DNA of 64,000 bases from Tetracentron sinense. Lineage: Eukaryota; Streptophyta; Magnoliopsida; Trochodendrales; Trochodendraceae. Under the pieces are notes generated by a model. It did no database searches. It was not told the DNA's origin and saw only the letters and a program-made list of their open reading frames with translations. Within the stretch, counting starts at the first letter, position 1, and each line of letters opens with the position of its first letter. Made by a program: the position numbers and the translations under genes. The DNA lies in assembly GCA_015143295.1 (NCBI GenBank), contig CM026565.1, positions 10,848,041 to 10,912,040 of the forward strand, written 5' to 3'. Positions 56,032 to 64,000 of the stretch are shown here, in pieces.

Positions 56032-58310
56032 TGTCATGACAGAAACCCACCCTACGAGTTAGAGTGAATCTTGGACGACTTATCATGACTTACATGACCT
56101 GCTTGACAAACCATCCTGCAAAACATACGGAGCATATACGATAGAGCACCCAATAGTGGAAGCATAAACTAATCATGGCACAGCGGAAGTCTAACCAAGC
56201 CTCTATGTATATACATGAAATCCAAGTTTTATACAAAATGAAATCAAAAAAAAGAAAGTGCGGACATGCCCACCAAAATACATGAGTATAAATCTCTCAA
56301 GCTCACCCCACTCTCACTTTGAATTTACCACCTAGTAGTAGCCCTCTACATAAGGTTCCTCTGCAGGGGCCTCCTCGACGTATTCCTCTTCCTCCCATGG
56401 ACCGGGAGCACAGATGTCAAAAGGAGCGGGTGCTCCACTAACACCTGCCGACATCAAAAGTACGGCTGAGCATGGAATACTCAGCGGGTCCCAAATACTA
56501 ACCAACAATCATAGCATATAATAATGGAAATAAGCAGGAAGCAGTTCATATAATTGACAGGAAAACTAAACAATTGATAGTTCATGCTTGCATCATATCA
56601 AAGTCGGAAAAACCCTTGAAAACATCATGTGCTTGACTTGACATGAAATAGTCCTTTCGTGTTTGAAAACTTGTCTTGTCATGTTCTGTCTTGTTCGTTT
56701 TGTCGTGTCATGTCATGTCTTGCTTGTCGTTTCATATCATGTATTTCTTGTCTTGTCATGTCATGCATTCCATTTCATGTCTTGCTTGCTTGGAATTTAA
56801 ATACGCTCATGCTACTTGTGAGGGAGGTTGGTGTAGAACCCCCTCTTCCAAAATGAGATACAACTTGTGAGGGAGGGGAAACCCCTCTTTAGCAAAAATG
56901 CATTGAAGTAAACATGCATGCTTTGAGGTTCTTATTCTTGTTAAAAGCGAGGCAAAACATATCTGAAGATATGCCCTACCTCTCATACCAACCCTTACGT
57001 TTGGCCTTGTCATAGTGTTCGTGAATCGAGAATAAAACCCTTTTCTTGAAAACTCGGTAAACCATGTCATACATGCCGTGCTCGTGAAGTCGTGTACATG
57101 CTTTAACTTAGAATTAAACGTGACATTTGAAAATTCAATAATGCATGATATAATATTCATTTCAACACATAAATATTCATGCCATTAGAGAAAGCAAATA
57201 ATCACACTATCATAAACCCTAGCAATTTCCATATGCTTTAAGTCATGCTTTTCTTGATTTATGATTCATTCTCTTCATCTTGACATTTCATCAAACATAT
57301 GGTGTGTACATTATGGTTAGAGCCTATATCTTGATTTTCTAGATGGATTAATGCTCACCACATACATGTATGTTCATTATTTGTACAATGCCCTTCCCAT
57401 TTCATTCATCCCAAACCATACACAAGGCATCCATCGCCCATACACCACCATCCATCTCCATCCATTCCCCCAATACGTTATCATGTTTAGAATTTGGTCA
57501 AAACTAATAAAAGAAGAAGAATATGAACTAGGAGGGTAGCATAGGGTAACGACCTTGAAAAGATGAGAAAAACCTCCCAAAACGTGCGTAGAGTCGTTGC
57601 CGAGCTCGGAGGAGGTGCTCCTCAAGTGCTTGAGCTGTGTGCTTGAAGAAATCCAAGCTTGTGATGATCTAGGGTTCTTAAACTCTTGATTTCCCTCAAG
57701 TTGAAAACCATAGGTTAAAAATCCCCTTCTCCTCTCTCACTCTCTCTAAAATGTTGATGAGTGCTGTGTGTGGGAAGCCAAGGCTCGAGCAAGCCCTTAT
57801 AAGTAAGGGTGTAACGCCCAAAAGACGAAAAAACCCTTAATGAAATTCTACAAAAACACGAAAGACCGAGCAATCGGTGGTTATGACCGAGCGATCGGTC
57901 GCCTACCGTACGACCGGTGTTCTTGACCAAGCGATCAGTTGAAAACACCCTCTCTGGAAAAATTCCCCATATGAAAAGGTTAACCAGTCGATAGATACTA
58001 ATCGATCAGTTGTGGACTGATCGATTGCTACTTTGGACCGAGAGATCCTTTATCTGCAAATTTTGACACTGAGTCCATTTTCCACTCAATCCACTACTTG
58101 GACTTATCACACTTCTATTTTAACCTCTTCTAAACATGACTAGGACCTTTCTAAGGCTATGACATATTCATAATTATTTTATTTTATTATTTATAGCATT
58201 CTTGCAAAATTCTCAAAGGTTCCAATTCTCATTTCATGAAAATGGAGATTACAACGCATCATGCCTTGACACAAATTCCAAGACACATACAAAAGTTTCG
58301 GGGCTCTACA
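56032..58310 (-). repeat. G3 5' LTR (2279 bp)
   Basis: Inner edge TGTCATGACAG, outer edge GGGGCTCTACA. Contains the short ORF (56332-56454), stem-loop (56465-56485), hairpin units near 56813-56890 and a decayed palindrome array (57862-58045). Confidence 0.9.
56332..56454 (-). CDS. LTR-encoded short ORF (G3 5' LTR copy)
   Basis: 40 codons starting MSAGVSGAPAPFDICAPGPW, then EEEEYVEEAPAEEPYVEGYY and TAG. No stop has accumulated even though the neighbouring palindrome array has lost several sites. Confidence 0.5.
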   Translation of the reverse strand: MSAGVSGAPAPFDICAPGPWEEEEYVEEAPAEEPYVEGYY

Positions 58311-59317
58311 CGGATGATGATATGAACAAGATGAATTGAATTATTTTTGAACTTGAACCTTATGAATTGAATTGAATGAATTGAATCCTTTATAAAGTTT
58401 GAAATGAATTGAAAAGAACCATTTATGAAATGAATTAAAATGACTGAGTTATGATACTCAGACAAGGGTGAGTCAACTCAACGTGTGTGACTCAACGGGA
58501 TGAGTGGATAGGGATCCATTTCACTGATCTGGGTTGTAGGGATCTAGAGCCCATTGGGTTAAGATCAAAATAAATCAATGGGTTATGATTTATTTAGAGT
58601 CTGGGTTTTTAGACCTCACATGATGTTGGCTAAAGAATGGATTAGGGTTAGACCTATCTAGCAATCAAGGCTCATACAAAGCTCTAAAAAGGTTGGGCAT
58701 AGGAATACAATTATCTCTATACCTGAACAAAGATGCAGGAGCGAATTAAACCAAGAACAAAATAGGGATAAGGTTATCCCTCCTGATGGGTAGTTCTTGG
58801 TTTATGCCCAAACAGAGATTCTTCGTCTACATGCTTATGCTTGAGTATGCAGGGTTTTGACTATAAGGCTGAGGAGTACTTGACCGTATATGTGACTCCC
58901 CGGTATAGAACATATCTGAAAATGGACGATTTGTACAAATGGAAAAGACGAGTTGCATTACCAGGGATAAACATCCCTCGGTCTACAACTAGTACTTTCC
59001 ACAGATCTTTGGGCTCCATCGTCGAGGATAAACATCCCTCGATTGTAAGCTTACCGGATCCAAACTAGATAGGTAATGAGTTTTTATTTTATCATGAAAT
59101 CAATATGAATGCATTAATCAAAATCAGATATGAATAAAAAAATCGAATCCTAGGCATGTTGCTAAGTTTGCAAACATATGTCTGAGGTTCAAATAATAAG
59201 AAATAAATGAGTTAGCATATAGATGAAATTGAAAGCTTCTAATGCGGTTTCCTGTATTTGATTTAGGCTTAAGTTTTGGCTTAAAGGTTCCTTAACAGAG
59301 TCGCCAGCTAGAAGTAC
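58311..59317 (-). other. T1 leader with primer-binding site
   Basis: Non-coding. Contains two copies of a GGATAAACATCCCTCG block (58967-58982 and 59026-59041), the second preceded by CGA so that CGAGG pairs with CCTCG. On the minus strand TGGCGACTCTGTTAAGG lies at 59306-59290, resembling the primer-binding sites of plant Tat elements, 11 bases from the LTR. Small frames here (such as 58841-59068) are not supported. Confidence 0.6.
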
Positions 59318-61260
59318 TGAAATTTTAACCCTCCATTCCTGATCAGGATTAAACCCGATGAGGAATAGTGATAAATTGCAATTGGGTTAAGAGTCGCCAC
59401 CTATCTAATTCTAAGGGAAATAGGTCCTTGAAATGCTTGGATATGGCACGGTCCAGAAGTTAGAGGTTAAGGTAAGGGATTCAGTTGAGTTATGGGAAGG
59501 GGTTAGGCACCCCTAAACTCCAATCCGGGGATGGTTACCTACTCCCTAAGTTTAAATCAAAGTGGGGAAACCACAAGAGAAGCTTGAAATTTTGTTTATA
59601 TGCTAAGTAGATATAATATTAACAGTAATGAATGTAATAAGATGGATAAAATTGAAACAGAATAGGGATTCTATCCTAGGGGAAGCTGAACCCAATCAGG
59701 GTTGCCTACGTATCCACTGTTAGTGGAATCAAGCCGTATGTAGTTCCAGATGATTGATGATTTGATTGAATGATTGATGTTAAGCTCGTGCTGAGGAGCG
59801 ATAGGATTTTGCTGGTGTAAAGCTTAATCGGGGTTCGGATGAGGGTTTAGCTAGGGCTTAACTAGAGTTTAACTAGGGTTAATCTAGGATTTAACTAGAG
59901 TTCAGCTTGGATTAACTAGGGTTAGCTTGGGTTTAACTATGGTTTCACTATGGTTTAACTAGGGTTAAGCTTGGGTTCGGGCAGAGGTTCGACTAGGGTT
60001 TAACTAGAGTTTAACTAGGAATTCGGGCAGAGGTTCGACTAGGTGAGGCTAGTTTTGAACCGGAATTTGGGCAGATGTTTGACTAGGCGAGGCTAGTTTT
60101 GAACCGGAATTTGGGCAGAGGTTTGATAGGCGAGATTAGTTTTGAACCGGGATTTAGGTAGAGGTTCGACTAGGTGAGGATAGTTTTGAATTGGGATTCG
60201 GACAGAGGTTCGACTTAGCGAGGTTAGTTTTGAACCGGGATTTGGACAGAGGTTCGACTAGACAAGGCCTAGCAGTCTAAACTAGAATTTAAAGACAAAA
60301 CTAGAATTTAAGCAATTAATAAAGCTAAAAAAAATTGAAAGCCAGACTAGAGATAGAAGGATTACCTGCCCAAAAATCCGGCGAATTTCAGACAAAGAGG
60401 GATTCTCCAAAGAAACAAAATTTCCGAACTTCAAAATCCCGAGAAATCAAAATCTAAGGGTTTTCTAAGTCTTGGGATTTGAAAAAACCAAGGAAAGGTG
60501 GGTGTGAATTGGTGAAAAGTTTGGAAAGAGGGTTTGGATTTTATAGGGAAGGAAAAAGAGGAAAACCTCCTCTTTTTCGATGTGGGTCTATTTTTTTGGG
60601 TAAAAAATTGTTCTGGTCGTTTATGTGAAAAACGACCAGAACAAAAAGTCAAAAATGACGGAAAGTATGACGGTTTATAGAGGAAAAATGACCAAAAGGA
60701 CCCAAAAAGGTCTGGTCATTTTGAGCAAAAACAACCAGAAAAAACCTGCCCAAAAAATTCTGGTCATTTTTTGGTAAAAACAATCAGCCTAAACCCCTTT
60801 TTCTTGCTTCGCCACGTGTCACTTTTTGGTTCGCCAAAAACCCGATTTTGCGTTTTATGTCCGATTTGTGCCCGAAAATAGCCGAAATTGAACTAATAAA
60901 TCCACGAAAATATTTTAGATGAAAAGTGAGTTTTTTTAATATTTTCCAGGGGTATTTTGATTATTTTGAACTCCAGGGGCAATTTGGTCATTTTTTACTG
61001 TTTTATGCCTGATTTGATCTCACAAATTGCCAAAATTGGGCCAAAAAATTTGTAAAATTATTTTGAATAAAATGAAAACTTTAGCACTTTTACAGGGGTA
61101 TTTTTTCATTTTACTTCAGGGGCATTTTGGTCATTTTTTTACCTCAAGGGCATTTCTAAAAATCGAAGCACGGGAAAAGAGGGTTTTAAAAGAGAGTTTT
61201 TGAAAGTGTTTTTAAGGATGTCAAAATGGACTAAAGGGGTGCAAAATTGGGGTGCTTACA
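59318..61260 (-). repeat. T1 5' LTR (about 1943 bp)
   Basis: Outer edge GGGGTGCTTACA at 61260; the inner edge is placed at TGAAATTTTAACC (59318), some uncertainty. TATA at 60547-60539, GTTTAACTAGGG and GGTTCGACTAGG repeats at 59830-60270, AATGACCAAAA/TCTGGTCATTT motifs at 60600-60790. Confidence 0.8.
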
Positions 61261-61559
61261 ACGGTGTTAGAGAAGTCAAATCCATCAAGATACGGGACCC
61301 AGCTAAATAGGTGGAAGAGAGCACTGCTCCTATTGCTTTTTTTGTCCCCAAGTTCGACACTGTAGGCAGCCGAATTGAAGGCAAGATTTTGTACCTAAAA
61401 CCTATCAGAGAAACTAACCTTCCTACAGAAGACCCGACCAGGGTAGTGAAGGAAAGATTCGACATACTACGGAACATGATTGACAAAGTCCTTTGGGACA
61501 ATGCTATGTTGGTGAAGGGTGCATCCTCTGTAGACACCCGAGATTCACTCTAACCTGCA
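61261..61559 (+). pseudogene. Orphan coding-like fragment flanking T1
   Basis: An open frame at 61311-61553 reads PIAFFVPKFDTVGSRIEGKI and VVKERFDILRNMIDKVLWDN. It seems to extend upstream to 61261 through a TAG at 61309. Composition is protein-like with no repeats, but I do not recognise the family. It may belong to the same broken gene as the PMD fragment at 62598, separated by an LTR, or be unrelated. Confidence 0.3.
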
Positions 61560-62596
61560 CAGCATGTAGTCCACGAGTAGGGTTTCAAGCATTAAACACC
61601 ATGTGTTGTTTTCAAGGTTTTATACCCGATTCACGAACACCATGACAAGGCCAAACGAAAGGGTTGGTAAATAGAGGTAGGGCATATCTTAAGATATGTT
61701 TTGCCTCGCCTTTTTGACACAAACAAGAATGTCCCAAGCATGCATGTTACATTCAATGTATTTCGTTAAAGAGCGGTCTCCCCTCCCTCACAAGTTGTTT
61801 CTCATTTAGGAATCCCTCACAAGTAGCATGAACATGTTTATTTTCCAAGCAAGCATGATACATGACATGACATGGATGACATGCATGACAAGCATGACAC
61901 GCATGACACGCATGATACAAGCATGATACGTATGACACGATATGATACGGCAAGACAAGACAAGTTTTCACGCACGAAAAGAATATTTTCAAGGCAAGTT
62001 AAGCACATGATGTTTTCAAGAGTTTTTACCGGATTTGATGTGATGCAAGCATGAACTATAAACTGTTTGCTTTCCTGTATGATATAAATTGCTTCATGCC
62101 TTATATTGTTATTGCTATGCCATGGCTGTTGGTTAGTGTTTGGTACCCGCTGAGTATTCCATGCTCAGCCGTACGTCTTATGTCAGCAGGTGATAGTGGA
62201 GCGGCTGCTCCTTTCGACATCTATGCTCTTGGTCCATGGGTGGAGGAGGAGTATATCGAGGAAGTCCCTGCTAAGGAGCCTCATGTAGATGGTTATTAGG
62301 TGGTAGATTCTAAGTGAGAATGTGGGTGAGCATGAGAGATTTATATTCATGTATTTTGGCAGGCATGTCTGCACTTTCTTTTGTGAGTTCATTGTGTACA
62401 AAACTTGGATCATGTATATACATAGAGGTTTTGTTAGACTTCCGCTGTGCCATGTAGTGTATGCTTCCGCCATTTTAGTCCTCTATTGTATATGCTCCAT
62501 GTATTTTTGCAGGTTGGTTGCCACGCAAGTCATGTAGGTCATGACAAGTCGTCCAAGATTCACTCTAACTCCTGGGGTGGGTTTTGGGTCATGACA
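61560..62596 (+). repeat. 5'-truncated gypsy LTR (G1/G3 type), plus orientation
   Basis: It matches the reverse complement of the G3 LTR from about the GATTCACGAACAC block (61621) to the end GGGTCATGACA at 62596. Contains a CATGACACG-rich tract (61865-61940), stem-loop (62149-62169) and short ORF (62180-62299). The left boundary is approximate. No primer-binding site follows, so it is a 3' or solo LTR remnant. Confidence 0.75.
62180..62299 (+). CDS. LTR-encoded short ORF (62 kb LTR)
   Basis: 39 codons starting MSAGDSGAAAPFDIYALGPW, then VEEEYIEEVP, ending HVDGY before TAG. In the PWVEEEYIEE block it differs from the G2 copy at five codons, all synonymous third-position changes. The open frame continues upstream to 62051 through LSIPCSAV in the stem-loop, but in G2 that part is out of frame, so the ATG at 62180 is preferred. 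Confidence 0.5.
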   Translation: MSAGDSGAAAPFDIYALGPWVEEEYIEEVPAKEPHVDGY

Positions 62597-62597
62597 T

Positions 62598-63702
62598 AAG
62601 CCAGCTGAAGAAGAAGAAGGAGAAGAAGAGGCTAAAGAGGTTGTTGAAGCATCAAAAGTAGCCGAAGTAGAAAAAGGAAAGGTTGCAAAGAAGGATAAGC
62701 TTCGCAGAGTTTCCTTCACTTTGTGGTTGATATATATCTTCCACGGGAGAGAATGTGACTACTCATGGATCCCGAAACCTACTCCTTCTGATGAAGAGAT
62801 CCAGAGTTCCAAAATTTTGACAAGCTACTGCGTAAGCTGTGAAGGTTATTTGGCCACCTTCATTTCCTGTTGGTTTTGCAGCTTTGTGTTGCCTTCTCAC
62901 CGACAAGAGGTCATCCGTTTGGAGACCTTTGTGATGGCCGATAGATTGGCCACAAAGACCAGGTATTGTCTCTTGCCGATGATGGCGAGTTTGTATTGAG
63001 AACTGAGGACCATTTTGAAGAGCCAGAACTCAAAGAAGAGCTTGGCTCAAGGGCCGTTTCAGTACTTATATGCATGGATCAATTAATACTTTGCTTGTAC
63101 ATATCCAAGGAGAGCAGAGCTCGCCAATGAAGTTTATCTTCCGAGCCTGATCTTTATCGTCGACCAAATTCTAACTCTGTTCGACGTTAAGGAACGAGTC
63201 TGAGACATGTTTACGACTCCTTCTCGTTATGAGCTGCATCCATTTAGAGGGACTATCGAGCACAGGGGAAACATTGTCTTAGTGGATAACCCTTCGGAGG
63301 GAGATGTTCACTTCATGCTGCTCGACTATCTGACTAAAATGAGCCTTCGCCCTGCCAAGCTTTTATGGCATGTTGGAGAGAACTGCTTCATTAATCCATA
63401 CCTTCCAAGCCGTTTTGCAAGGAAATTTTACTATGACCAGGCTAAGCCACCAATTCTGGAAGAGACCCCTTGGGTTATGAGGGATCTTTGCCAGGTGAAG
63501 CGTGAATGGGAAATCCTCCATCATCGGGTACAAGAACGCGCTTTTACATCCCTCCCAAGACATGATTGGGTCGACCTTCTATTCGCTTCGCCACATGGTG
63601 GTCTGATTGCACTACTTCTTATATGAAGTATGGGGAAGGGACATCCCCAACGATAATTTAAAGCAACTTTTAGCATCTGCAGTTGGTACTTCACAAGCTA
63701 AG
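62598..63702 (+). pseudogene. Plant mobile domain (PMD, aminotransferase-like) gene fragment
   Basis: One frame runs from 62598 to 63626 with three nonsense codons (TGA 62997, TAA near 63096, TGA near 63201), then a frameshift near 63610 into YEVWGRDIPNDNLKQLLASA. An acidic/lysine-rich start is followed by SFTLWLIYIFHG, FISCWFCSFVLPSHRQEVIR, ADRLATKTRYCLLPMMASLY, QGPFQYLYAWIN, LLWHVGENCFINPYLPSRFA and FYYDQ, the pattern of plant mobile domain proteins. That domain occurs in host silencing proteins and in transposons. It is bounded on both sides by LTR ends, so both gene termini are lost. The stops fit C-to-T decay of CGA and CAA. Confidence 0.6.
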
Positions 63703-64000
63703 TGTCGCGACCCAAAACCCACCCTACGAGTTAGAGTGAATCTTGGACGACTTATCATGACCTACACACGGAGCATATACAATAGAGGAAAAAAATAACG
63801 GAAGCATAAACTAACATGGCACAACGGAAGTCTAACCAAAACCTCTATATATATACAAGATCCAAGTTTTGTACAAAAGTGTAAACAAAAAGAAAGGTGC
63901 GGACATGCCCGCCAAAATACATGGGTACATAATCTCTCAATCTCACCCACACTCACTTATAATCTATCACCTAATAGTAACCATCGACGTGAGGATCCTC
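63703..64000 (-). repeat. Start of another gypsy LTR (G1/G3 type), cut by the window edge
   Basis: Begins TGTCGCGACCC as in G1 and continues with close similarity to 3046 onward and 48569 onward. No primer-binding site lies to its left, so it is a 3' or solo LTR. CTAAG at 63698-63702 should be the target duplication. Confidence 0.8.
63971..64000 (-). CDS. LTR-encoded short ORF (partial, right window edge)
   Basis: Only the last ten codons are visible: EDPHVDGYY and TAG. They match the C-termini of the 62 kb and G3 copies. Ninth occurrence in the window. Confidence 0.45.
   Translation of the reverse strand, partial: EDPHVDGYY

Larger units (their letters stand above)
48569..58310 (-). mobile_element. 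G3: Ty3/gypsy chromovirus, decayed, inserted in T1
   Basis: LTRs at 48569-50821 (3') and 56032-58310 (5'), probable target duplication CGAAT/CGGAT (48564-48568 and 58311-58315, one mismatch). Pol at 50910-54090 carries many stops. The protease start, gag end and intron region are missing, with an LTR fragment of opposite orientation (54091-55172) in their place. LTR divergence is clearly greater than in G2. Confidence 0.9.
41730..61260 (-). mobile_element. T1: Tat-type Ty3/gypsy element with gag only, split by G3
   Basis: 3' LTR 41730-43484 (cut by C1), internal 43485-48568 and 58311-59317, 5' LTR 59318-61260. The two LTRs align from 41730/59511 onward with similar length (1755 and 1750). 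The internal region has a gag reading frame (47221-48477) but I find no protease, RT, RNase H or integrase. This fits a non-autonomous gag-bearing derivative. G3 interrupts the leader just upstream of gag. Confidence 0.8.

Noticed and set aside
58841-59068. 75-codon ORF in the T1 leader
   Set aside because: No similarity recognised, and it covers a repeated non-coding block; leader sequence.
1-64000. tRNA or rRNA genes
   Set aside because: Only 12-base primer-binding sites complementary to tRNA ends were found; no cloverleaf or rRNA sequence recognised.

Overview
The window is angiosperm nuclear DNA made almost entirely of transposable elements. Plant Ty3/gypsy elements (chromovirus and Tat-like), Ty1/copia elements and a plant L1-type LINE are stacked inside one another. 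I see no rRNA, no tRNA gene and no intact host gene. Most coding stretches are decayed, and many of the stops fit C-to-T loss at CGA, CAA, CAG or TGG codons. The species cannot be named from this sequence.

Layout. G1 (1-5587, minus) is a gypsy chromovirus cut by the left window edge. It ends inside an older, reversed gypsy LTR fragment (5588-6782). Positions 6783-8525 are non-coding, Tat-like and rich in hairpins. Copia element C1 (minus) occupies 8526-9081 and 38246-41729. It is split by copia element C2 (plus, 9082-38245, target duplication ATAAG). C2 is itself split twice: by gypsy element G2 (13396-23350, duplication CTATG) and by a LINE (28445-36623, 13-bp duplication). The LINE carries a reversed solo LTR (30095-32488, duplication TAATA). 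C1 sits in the 3' LTR of T1 (41730-61260, minus), a Tat-type element with a gag but no visible pol. T1 is interrupted by gypsy element G3 (48569-58310, minus), whose gag/protease region is replaced by part of another LTR. The right end (61261-64000) holds a small orphan ORF, an LTR fragment, a decayed plant-mobile-domain (PMD) gene fragment and the start of another gypsy LTR.

G2 is the best preserved element. Its two LTRs differ at roughly twenty positions by eye. Gag, protease, reverse transcriptase, RNase H and a DD35E integrase are all readable, with two nonsense codons in the way. G1 and G2 both have a GT-AG intron between gag and protease. Splicing joins Gag to Pol in frame, while retention ends translation after Gag, so splicing probably sets the Gag to Gag-Pol ratio.

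Three features recur in the LTRs and are not explained by textbook LTR anatomy. First, nine LTR copies carry a short ORF (39-51 codons where complete) that begins MSAG or similar and contains PW(V/E)EEEY(V/I)EE. Its codons differ between LTRs mostly at third positions, as expected for a selected peptide. Second, an array of about eight 14-bp palindromes in a 4 + spacer + 4 layout lies just upstream of the TATA box. The palindrome sequence differs between families; copia and Tat LTRs carry their own motifs in the same place. Third, a stem-loop (GCTGAG, 9-nt loop, CTCAGC) lies just 5' of the short ORF. In C2 the LTR palindrome array and a TATA box also appear in front of the accessory 3' ORF, which suggests an internal promoter.
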